Source: CAWBCI01 sp963787195 | GTDB lineage: Bacteria > Bacteroidota > Bacteroidia > Bacteroidales > JAGOPY01 | Assembly: GCA_963787195.1 (NCBI GenBank) | Contig: CAWBCI010000087.1 | Coordinates: 1 to 64,000 of the forward strand | Direction of reading: 5' to 3' | DNA length: 64,000 nt | In this document: positions 52,176 through 60,001 of the stretch, one piece after another | How positions within the stretch are numbered: the first letter of the stretch is position 1 | Layout of the letters: each line of letters begins with the position of its first letter | Made by a program: the position numbers and the translations under genes | The notes under the pieces: model-generated | What the model was told of the DNA's origin: nothing | The model's input: the letters and a program-made list of their open reading frames with translations, nothing else | Database searches by the model: none

Positions 52176-54084
52176 AAATCAAAGAATATATCATTATCAG
52201 GCCTATAAAAATACCGGATAAAAGGGCTTCATTTCTCCTTATTGGATTTTTCCGGTTTATCAATAATTTCAGGGCAAGGATCAGAATCAGAAAGACAGTA
52301 AAATTTATCCAGGGATTCCCCGAAATAATCACGCAAACCAGTGCCCAGAAAGCAAGCAGGATAAAATTCAGAAACTTCATCAGAATGAATTTCCAGGATG
52401 CAATTTTTCTTTTATGATTTTTATAATAAAGAAAATAAAACCCAATAATGAAGATTATGAACCAGATCAGCATATTTCGTCCAAGGTGCAGGAGCGGAAA
52501 TGTGAGAAGTTTTTTAAAGCCAGGATGCGGCAGATTGCCTTCAGGCATCTTTGAAATTCCGGATTTCAGGATTATTTTCGCAGCGTTTTCAGACAATCCG
52601 GAAATCCTTCCAGCATCATTAAGATTTTTAAAATATATGACTGAATCGCGGTACTGTATTATTCTTTCAGCGTCCTTTCTTTTCAAATCCTTAAGGGTCA
52701 TAAGATCGGCCACTTCAGCGGCATTCAGGTCAAATGTATAATAAGGCGATTTCAGTCCGAACTGGGCCATGATCCAGAAGCTATGCTGAAAATCGGGGGC
52801 AAGCAGCCAGATTTCAGGGACTTCATCATTTATAAAATCATGTCCTGTTGCACTCTTAAATACATCCCTGACTATCCCCTCCTCTTGCGGGAATTCCTGG
52901 ATATATCCTATTATAAATTGTTGCAGGATTGATGATCCGAAATAATTGGATTTCACATATTTATGAAAAACATAAAAGATTTTCAGGTACTGATTTGTCA
53001 AAGGGGGAAGAGTTTCCGCGAAATTTCCGGAAAGACTTCCAGATTGAAACAGACTGTAAAAACTGCTGTCACCATAATGCTTATTGCATTCCGAATTCAC
53101 GAGCTGGTAGAAAAAAGTGGCAATGATCCCTTCGTTTGCAGAAGCTTGTGTGAATGTCTTCAGTCGCGTGCTGTCGAATTTAATTGCTGTATTCCTGTAA
53201 AGCAGGTATTTGTCATTACCTAAGCGACCGATTCCGGGATTCAGAAATTTCGCCTCATTATTTTCCGCCCATTTATATCTCTTTAAATTTTCGATTTGCT
53301 GATATTTTAAAGGACAGATAACCCGGTAAAAATCCATCCTAAATGGTAAAGAATAGTCTCTTGTGAAATGACCTGAAAACTGTTCCAGGATTTTTTCGTC
53401 AATTTTAGTGTCTGATTCTATACCATTTCTGATGTCCTGGTTTTTTTCATTATCCCTGGAGATATTTTCAAAATGCTCGGCAAAGCCCTCGCTGAAGGCA
53501 GTTCTATAGTCGGATACTATGCTGAAATAATGCATATTGATTGAACCAGGCAGGTCATTATCCTCAATTTCTCCGGATAATAAAGTCTGGATCACATGGC
53601 CCATTTCATGGGGAAATATCTGGGTAATGGATTCCAGTTTGTCGACTCCTTCAAGGATCATTCTCCGGTTAAGGTCGATATAGCTGGTTTCTGATTTGTC
53701 GATGAGTTCCCCTTTATCCCTGATCCAAAAACCCGTGACTGCAAAGCATCCGCTATGGCCTGTAAGGGCAAGATATGCCGGCTCCTTCCTGTCCAATGAC
53801 TTTTCATTTACAAGGTATTGCTGAACATAATCATACAAGACTATGGAATAGCCGGTAAAAGAATCTTCGAATATTTTACGGGCTGCCAAAAAATCCGGAT
53901 CATCCTGCGGCAGGATCTTAAAAACCTGAAGTCCCTGGTGCTCCACTCCTGTAGGGACCATTACAATCAGGTTTTTTTCGATTCCGGATAAATTTATTTT
54001 TTCATCCTGACTAAAACTGTTTTCGAGCGACAGCCACATTAATAAGAGCAGCAGACAAAACCTTAAATTGGATAAAATCTTCAT
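52174..54084 (-). CDS. Exported zinc-metalloprotease-like protein with HhH domain and C-terminal membrane helices
   Basis: A 636-residue protein of unusual layout. A signal peptide (1-25) precedes a gluzincin-like region with HEMGH (His159, Glu160, His163) and downstream acidic residues (Glu199, Glu203 in FSEGFAEHFE). Around residues 475-530 lies a ComEA-like helix-hairpin-helix pair (DLNAAEVADLMTLKDL, then NAAKIILKSGI). The end holds about four transmembrane helices (540-636). The protease would face the periplasm. No specific family or substrate is recognised. The zinc site is a sequence inference. Confidence 0.7.
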   Translation of the reverse strand: MKILSNLRFCLLLLLMWLSLENSFSQDEKINLSGIEKNLIVMVPTGVEHQGLQVFKILPQDDPDFLAARKIFEDSFTGYSIVLYDYVQQYLVNEKSLDRKEPAYLALTGHSGCFAVTGFWIRDKGELIDKSETSYIDLNRRMILEGVDKLESITQIFPHEMGHVIQTLLSGEIEDNDLPGSINMHYFSIVSDYRTAFSEGFAEHFENISRDNEKNQDIRNGIESDTKIDEKILEQFSGHFTRDYSLPFRMDFYRVICPLKYQQIENLKRYKWAENNEAKFLNPGIGRLGNDKYLLYRNTAIKFDSTRLKTFTQASANEGIIATFFYQLVNSECNKHYGDSSFYSLFQSGSLSGNFAETLPPLTNQYLKIFYVFHKYVKSNYFGSSILQQFIIGYIQEFPQEEGIVRDVFKSATGHDFINDEVPEIWLLAPDFQHSFWIMAQFGLKSPYYTFDLNAAEVADLMTLKDLKRKDAERIIQYRDSVIYFKNLNDAGRISGLSENAAKIILKSGISKMPEGNLPHPGFKKLLTFPLLHLGRNMLIWFIIFIIGFYFLYYKNHKRKIASWKFILMKFLNFILLAFWALVCVIISGNPWINFTVFLILILALKLLINRKNPIRRNEALLSGIFIGLIMIYSLI

Positions 54085-54277
54085 TTTTATTTTTTAAAAA
54101 ATAGCAAAAATCTGATTTAAGGGATCTAATAATCATAATCAAACCTATTAAAAAGCATAAGAATGGGGATAGGTTTATCCGTCTAATATAAGAAAATATT
54201 TAATTAGCCGCCCTCTGGGCATTTTGGGCGTATAAATACTTTATATGCGATAATGTTAAGACTTTTGCTGCAAATGC

Positions 54278-54532
54278 TCAGCAGTGTTTTGAAATCCAGT
54301 CTTTAATTTTTCTGAGGGCATCTGAAAGCTTTCTATAAATAACAGCCAAGCCTACGCCTGCAACAATGGTTATTCCGACTGCAGCAAGCGCGCCGGCCAA
54401 GGTGGAAGTGAGAAGAATATCTACAACCCCTACAGCGATTCCAACTATGAAACTTATTACCCAGAAATGATCAATAGCTTTTTCAATGGCCTCTTTTTTC
54501 TTTTGGGCATCATTACAATTTTTAGGTGGCAT
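54278..54532 (-). CDS. Small two-helix membrane protein of unknown function
   Basis: An 84-residue protein with a charged N-terminus (Cys6, several Lys/Glu), two hydrophobic helices rich in Gly/Ala/Val (about 26-44 and 46-66) and a basic amphipathic tail ending in Cys. The glycine-rich helices resemble pore-forming peptides, holins and small bacteriocins, yet no immunity or export gene is adjacent. I do not assign a function. Confidence 0.5.
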   Translation of the reverse strand: MPPKNCNDAQKKKEAIEKAIDHFWVISFIVGIAVGVVDILLTSTLAGALAAVGITIVAGVGLAVIYRKLSDALRKIKDWISKHC

Positions 54533-54905
54533 AATTGAAAGTTTTAATAGTTAACAATAAGTCCTCTGAATATTGACCTTTTGTTCTGGTTAAATCTTAA
54601 AATCAATGCCTTGCAAGATTCTTCTGATAAGATAAGTGGAAAATTTTAAAGTCCCCGGCAAAACTGCAAGCCTAAGATAATAAATTTTTTAGGCTATTTC
54701 AAGTTATTCAGCAATTTATCCTTATTGATAAAATGTGCGTTAAAGATATTTTATGATTGCCTTGTAATTAAACAATTTAATTCATGCAATTTATCAAATT
54801 TGAAGGTCAGTATTTTCCCAAAATAATTATTTTAATTAATTCAGAATAATTAAGATATGATATCCGTTTTATAGCGACATTTGCGCCCATTTCAATTCAT
54901 CCTTC
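54533..54905. other. Intergenic region without recognised feature
   Basis: A 373-bp AT-rich gap between the divergent small membrane protein and serine hydrolase genes. No ORF, hairpin terminator, clear TAnnTTTG box, tRNA or riboswitch was seen. Confidence 0.5.
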
Positions 54906-55826
54906 ATGAAGAATAAAATTCTGATACTGATAGTTCTGCTTATCACGATGGGAACCAGTGCCTGTACCCAGGGAAAAGAAGATTCTTTGAAACCTGATTA
55001 CAGCCAGCTTCCCCTGGAAATTAATGATATCAAACCTCTCAGGAATTTAATTGACCTGTCTCTTCAAGACCATTTGATGGCTGAATTAAAACTAAATAAA
55101 AAATGGAAACGCCTGATTGAGCAGAAAAAGATGGCCGTGGGCCTGGTTGATTTGAGTGATCCGTTAAATGTCAAATATGCCGCAGTAAACGGGAATGTAA
55201 TGATGTATGCTGCCAGCCTTCCCAAAATCGCGGTATTACTTGCCGCAGAAGACGCCTTTGAAAAAGGTGAACTACAAGAGACAGAAGAAATAAAAGAAGA
55301 CCTGAGACAGATGATCTGCCGGTCCAATAATGATGCTGCCACCCGGATGATCGACAGGCTCGGATACGAAAAGATTAAAGAAGTATTAACCGATCCGGTA
55401 TATGATTTATATGATGTGGACTATGGTGGAGGTTTATGGGTTGGCAAGCGTTATGCAAAATATGGAGACCGTTATCCGGAGCCCATAAAAGGCCTTAGCC
55501 ATGCAGCAACGGTATCGCAGGTTTGCCGCTATTATTATCTTCTAGCCTATGGCAAACTTGTGAGTTATGAGCGTTCCAAAGAAATGCTTGTTATGATGGT
55601 GAATCCTGAACTGCATCACAAATTCGTGAATACATTGGATAAAGCTGCTCCAAGGGCGAAACTTTACAGGAAATCGGGCACATGGAAAAATTTTCATACC
55701 GATTCTGTCCTCGTCTGGGGGCCGGATTGGAGAAGATATATCCTGGTTGCACTGATTGAGGACCCGGATGGTGAGAAAATCTGCAGGGATCTGGTGACGG
55801 AGGTTGAAAAGGTCCTCAGAGATTAA
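54906..55826 (+). CDS. Class-A beta-lactamase-fold serine hydrolase lipoprotein
   Basis: A 306-residue protein with lipobox TSAC (Cys20) and the three active-site elements of the penicillin-recognising fold: SLPK (Ser104, Lys107), SNN (140-142) and KSG (YRKSGTWKN). A hydrolase acting on beta-lactams or on peptidoglycan-related amides is expected. The omega-loop glutamate of true class A enzymes is not evident, so antibiotic resistance should not be assumed. It is followed after 72 nt by the transporter-HEAT gene on the same strand. Confidence 0.82.
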   Translation: MKNKILILIVLLITMGTSACTQGKEDSLKPDYSQLPLEINDIKPLRNLIDLSLQDHLMAELKLNKKWKRLIEQKKMAVGLVDLSDPLNVKYAAVNGNVMMYAASLPKIAVLLAAEDAFEKGELQETEEIKEDLRQMICRSNNDAATRMIDRLGYEKIKEVLTDPVYDLYDVDYGGGLWVGKRYAKYGDRYPEPIKGLSHAATVSQVCRYYYLLAYGKLVSYERSKEMLVMMVNPELHHKFVNTLDKAAPRAKLYRKSGTWKNFHTDSVLVWGPDWRRYILVALIEDPDGEKICRDLVTEVEKVLRD

Positions 55827-55898
55827 TGCCTTCCCGTTTCCAAATTTTTTTTAGCTGCTTCTTTTCGTAAATTAGCGAATCTATTATTTTTCCCCTGG

Positions 55899-58742
55899 AT
55901 GAATATGCTTAAAAAATATTTTGAGCGCGTACTCAGAAATATGTTTGATATTCGTGAAGGCGAGTACCGGAGAGCCATATTGATGCAGTTGAATATTTTC
56001 CTGATCATTTCCACGCTGCTCATTGTAAAACCTGCAGTAAACGGTTTATTCCTGGCCAAATTAGGTGCTGAAAAACTACCCCTGGCCTTTGTTCTTGTCG
56101 CTGTATTTGCGGGTCTTCTCTCCTTATTATATTCAAGGGTATTATCACGTATACCCATGAATGTGATCATAGTACGCACTTTGTTTTTTTCAGTCATTAG
56201 TCTCATCATCTTCGGGGTCTTACTCAGGCTTAATTTTCTTGAAGGCTGGATATTATATCTTTTCTACATTTGGGTAGCTATTTTTGCTGTGCTTTCGGCA
56301 TCCCAGTTTTGGGTACTGGCCAATATTGTTTTCAATCCTAGGGAAGCTAAAAGACTCTTTGGATTTATCGGGGCTGGAGCAATTGCCGGTGGGATATTCG
56401 GTGGATATCTTACCTCTTTGATCGCGGATCTGATAGATAGCGAAAACCTGATTTTCATCGCCGCTTTTCTACTTCTTTTCAGTATCCCAATAACCCAGAC
56501 AATTTGGAAAAAAGAAGTTTTACCTAACCAGACCAAATTTCAAAGAAAAAATAGGATTAAAGGCTTTGAAGCCAATCCGCTGGCCCTGATCAGAAAATCC
56601 AAACACCTTAGCTATCTTGCTATTGTAATCGGGATAAGTGTTATTGTTGCAAAATTGGTGGATTACCAGTTCAGTGCGATTGCTTCGGCAAATATCCATA
56701 ACCCTGATGAACTTACCGCCTTTTTTGGCTTTTGGTTTTCAAACTTTAATGTAATTTCCCTGCTCATCCAACTCTTCCTCACCCGAAAACTTGTCGGAGT
56801 TTTCGGGGTTGGAACATCTCTCTTCTTTCTTCCATTCGGAATTATGTTGGGGGCTTCCCTTGTATTGGTTTTCCCGGAACTGTGGGCAGTTATCTTTTTG
56901 AAACTAATCGACGGGAGCCTTAAACAATCCGTCAATAAATCCGCTATAGAACTTATGGCCCTTCCAATTCCCCTGGAAATAAAAAATCAGACCAAGAGCT
57001 TTATTGATGTATTTATTGATAGCGCTGCAACAGGTATAGGAGGTTTGATCCTGATTTTTCTGGTGACCGGGCTGGAATTGTCAACCCGTTTTATTAGCCT
57101 GATGATCTTAGCCTTGTTTTTGGTATGGGTATATTTTGCAAGAAAGATCCGCCTGGAATATATTCAGTCTTTCAAATTAAAAGTAGAGCAACATAAAGAT
57201 ACTGTTAAGAAAAAAAATGCTTTTGATTTTTCAAATGAATCAGTTTTAAGCGGCTTGACCAAGGTATTGCAAAATGGAAGCGAGAAGCAAGTCATTTTCA
57301 TTCTCCGGAAAATTAAAGAAGTACCTGATAGCAGGCTATTTGATGAGGTGACTAAATTGATTAAACATCCTTCACCACATATCCGTGCCGAGGCATTACA
57401 ATGCCTGTATTTTTTCAGGAACAGACCTGTCATAGACAGCATATTGCCCTTGATAAATGATCCGGACCAGCAAGTTAAGTCGGCAGCATTTGAATACCTG
57501 ATCGCCCATGTGCCGGAAAACCAGGAAGATTTGTTTATTAAATATCTTCAGGACAAGGATTACATGGTGAGAGGTGCTGCCTTGATAAGCCTTGCTATAG
57601 AAACCCGCGACAATCCGGAATTAAGAGCCAAATTTGACCTGGGAAGAAGGATTTCAAAAAAAATCGATAGCCTGCCTGGATTAAAAAATCCGGAGGAAAT
57701 CAGATTCAGGAAACAGGTTATTTTAAAATCTATTGGCCAGGCCAAAATCCCCGGTTTCTATTCAATTATTGAGGGCTATATGCAGGATGAAGATCCGGAG
57801 GTTGTGAAGCAAGCTATTCTATCAGCCGGCAATACTATGAGCCCGGAATTTATCAATAAACTATCTGTCTTTTTGGAACAGACCATATACAAAGAACAGG
57901 CAAAAACTGCCTTTCTGAATTATGGCCCTTATATTATCGAAAGTTTTGGGGAAATAATCAGGAATGAAACATGGAGCCTGGATTTATTGCATGAGATTCC
58001 TTCAGTAGCTGAAAAAATTGGGACACAAGCTTCGGTAGAACTTTTGTTTAATTTGCTTGACCATAATGATATTGGCTTGAAGTTGGAAGCCCTGCGTTCT
58101 CTGAATAACCTCAAAATTAATCATTCCCAGCTAAGGTTCCATCACAAGGATGTCTTCAGACGGATCATGGAGGAGGCACATTTATATATGGAAACTCTCG
58201 CAGCTCTATACATGCAAACAAGTGCAATTAAAAAAGATGAAAGCCCTGACGAGGAAAAACTGCAAAAACAAGCTGAAGCACGCACAGGCCTGATTTTTTT
58301 ACTGGAGCGCCGGCTGGATGGAAATCTCGAAAGGATATTCAGACTGCTGGGACTTAAATATCCTCCCGATGACATATTCAACATTTATCAGGGTTTGCAA
58401 AGTAAAAAAGAGGATACCCGGATCAATGCCGTTGAATTTCTTGACAACCTACTGGAAACGAACCTCAAAAGAGTCCTGATACCTATTGTGGAAACTGCTC
58501 TTCTGGACAGTATATCGGAAAATGCAATTAAGAATCTGAACCTGAAGATCCCGGATGAATTTGAGTGCCTTAAATTGTTGCTTGGCGGGAATGATGTGAG
58601 AATTAACATATCAGCATTATACCTGATCATTCAACTTGATAATAAAAAATATATTCCCCTTGTGGCTCATCATACCCAAAGTGAGAATCCCAAAATCAGG
58701 AGCTTAGCTAAGGAAACCCTGACGGCCCTGCTAAAGAACTGA
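55899..58742 (+). CDS. Nucleotide-transporter-like (Npt/MFS) membrane protein fused to HEAT repeats
   Basis: A 947-residue two-part protein. Residues 1-430 form about eleven to twelve helices resembling the ATP/ADP-translocase-like Npt1/Npt2 family (DIREGEYRRAILMQLNIFL at the start, then LAKLGAEKLPLAFV). From about 455 to 945 helical HEAT-like repeats follow, with recurring motifs such as HPSPHIRAEALQCLYFF, DPDQQVKSAAFEYL and NPKIRSLAKETL. The repeats probably bind a partner or ligand in the cytoplasm. Its stop abuts the stop of the next gene on the other strand without a gap. Confidence 0.82.
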   Translation: MNMLKKYFERVLRNMFDIREGEYRRAILMQLNIFLIISTLLIVKPAVNGLFLAKLGAEKLPLAFVLVAVFAGLLSLLYSRVLSRIPMNVIIVRTLFFSVISLIIFGVLLRLNFLEGWILYLFYIWVAIFAVLSASQFWVLANIVFNPREAKRLFGFIGAGAIAGGIFGGYLTSLIADLIDSENLIFIAAFLLLFSIPITQTIWKKEVLPNQTKFQRKNRIKGFEANPLALIRKSKHLSYLAIVIGISVIVAKLVDYQFSAIASANIHNPDELTAFFGFWFSNFNVISLLIQLFLTRKLVGVFGVGTSLFFLPFGIMLGASLVLVFPELWAVIFLKLIDGSLKQSVNKSAIELMALPIPLEIKNQTKSFIDVFIDSAATGIGGLILIFLVTGLELSTRFISLMILALFLVWVYFARKIRLEYIQSFKLKVEQHKDTVKKKNAFDFSNESVLSGLTKVLQNGSEKQVIFILRKIKEVPDSRLFDEVTKLIKHPSPHIRAEALQCLYFFRNRPVIDSILPLINDPDQQVKSAAFEYLIAHVPENQEDLFIKYLQDKDYMVRGAALISLAIETRDNPELRAKFDLGRRISKKIDSLPGLKNPEEIRFRKQVILKSIGQAKIPGFYSIIEGYMQDEDPEVVKQAILSAGNTMSPEFINKLSVFLEQTIYKEQAKTAFLNYGPYIIESFGEIIRNETWSLDLLHEIPSVAEKIGTQASVELLFNLLDHNDIGLKLEALRSLNNLKINHSQLRFHHKDVFRRIMEEAHLYMETLAALYMQTSAIKKDESPDEEKLQKQAEARTGLIFLLERRLDGNLERIFRLLGLKYPPDDIFNIYQGLQSKKEDTRINAVEFLDNLLETNLKRVLIPIVETALLDSISENAIKNLNLKIPDEFECLKLLLGGNDVRINISALYLIIQLDNKKYIPLVAHHTQSENPKIRSLAKETLTALLKN

Positions 58743-59999
58743 TCATTTTTTCCGGATTATCCTGTCGATTTGTGTGGCAAGGGCAAAATGGTCGTTGGCT
58801 GAATTTTTCCTCAATACATTTGACATAAGAGTTACCATGTAAATGCTTCCATCGGGCTGCTCAACTTCTACCACTGAATTCATATAATTATCGACATTAC
58901 CCTGGTATTTCTTACAAACAAATCCTTCTTCCTTCTTGCATTTATAAAGACTTCCCGACTTGAAATAAACGGCTGCACTATCGAGGGCAGTTGATGCCGC
59001 ATAACGGATACGCCTGTCAGTGGAATAAAGAAGTCGTTTAATTTCAAGACTGGATTGGGGGTCAACAATTTTGCCCCTTTCCAAAGCCACCATGAATTTC
59101 ATTAAACCGTAAGGACTGGCGATTGTCCCGCCTTCGCCCGGTACAATTTGCTTTGCGTCTCGGGTAAACATGCTTCCAAGCTTAAATTCGGCCTCTGTAA
59201 TCCCAAGTGCCCTCAAGGGTCCGTTCACCACTTTCATGGCTATATCCCTAAGCTCGGATTTTGATTTTGTCCTGAAGAATTCGGCTTCCTGTTCTGAAGT
59301 AGGTGGATAATCCGCCCCGAAAGCATGCATCAGCATCACTTCTTTCCAGACTATACTTGCAGCAGCATTATTGCTCACAGAAATCATATGATCGGCCCAT
59401 TCATAAAGGGAAAAAGTATCATTTTCCTGAACTATTTTCTTAATTAACTTTTGAGTTTCGATATTATAAAAAGGCACAGTATGCTCATCATAATTGGCCC
59501 ATTTTCCTGCGCGGACCATGCGATTTCTCAAGGCTTCCTGCCGCTTTTCGAATGAATCGGGATAGAGTTTCTGCAATTCGTTAAATAAACCTGCGATGAC
59601 CGCCAGCTTTGCCACACTTCCAGGCATAAATCCTCTTTTCTCCATGCGTTGAGCATACCTGATCGGTTTCCCGGGAGTAATATCAAGCAGGCAAATGGAA
59701 TAACTATCATCCATATTGGGAAAGAGGGCATTAATGGCCTTTTGCAGGGCCTGATCGGGTGGAGGGAAATTTTCCAGGCTGTCGCCTCTTGCATTCATTA
59801 AATTAAGGTGGATATCCTGCACCGATTTTCTTGCACCGGGCACCGGCATTTTATCTTTAACAGCTCCCAGCATAATCAATTGCAGGCGCACAAGTCGCCT
59901 GATTCCTGTAAGATAATAACCATCGTAAGGGTAAGCAACAGATTCTCCCTGCAAGGCAAGCAGCAGTATTGATAGTATGATCAGTCTGATTGTTTTCAT
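58743..59999 (-). CDS. Exported serine hydrolase of the beta-lactamase class A fold
   Basis: A 418-residue protein with a signal peptide (1-22). Active-site motifs are SVAK (Ser128, Lys131), SNN (in ISVSNNAAAS) and KSG (in YFKSGSLYK). It is longer than a typical class A enzyme, with an N-terminal extension of about 80 residues and an insertion near residues 225-250. It converges on the transporter-HEAT gene and precedes, on the same strand, nothing closer than the dikinase gene located 2 nt upstream. It probably acts on cell-envelope substrates. Confidence 0.8.
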   Translation of the reverse strand: MKTIRLIILSILLLALQGESVAYPYDGYYLTGIRRLVRLQLIMLGAVKDKMPVPGARKSVQDIHLNLMNARGDSLENFPPPDQALQKAINALFPNMDDSYSICLLDITPGKPIRYAQRMEKRGFMPGSVAKLAVIAGLFNELQKLYPDSFEKRQEALRNRMVRAGKWANYDEHTVPFYNIETQKLIKKIVQENDTFSLYEWADHMISVSNNAAASIVWKEVMLMHAFGADYPPTSEQEAEFFRTKSKSELRDIAMKVVNGPLRALGITEAEFKLGSMFTRDAKQIVPGEGGTIASPYGLMKFMVALERGKIVDPQSSLEIKRLLYSTDRRIRYAASTALDSAAVYFKSGSLYKCKKEEGFVCKKYQGNVDNYMNSVVEVEQPDGSIYMVTLMSNVLRKNSANDHFALATQIDRIIRKK

Positions 60000-60001
60000 A
60001 T

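Noticed and set aside
54548..54565. Rex site upstream of the 84-residue protein
   Set aside because: One half matches, the other has only 3 of 7 positions.
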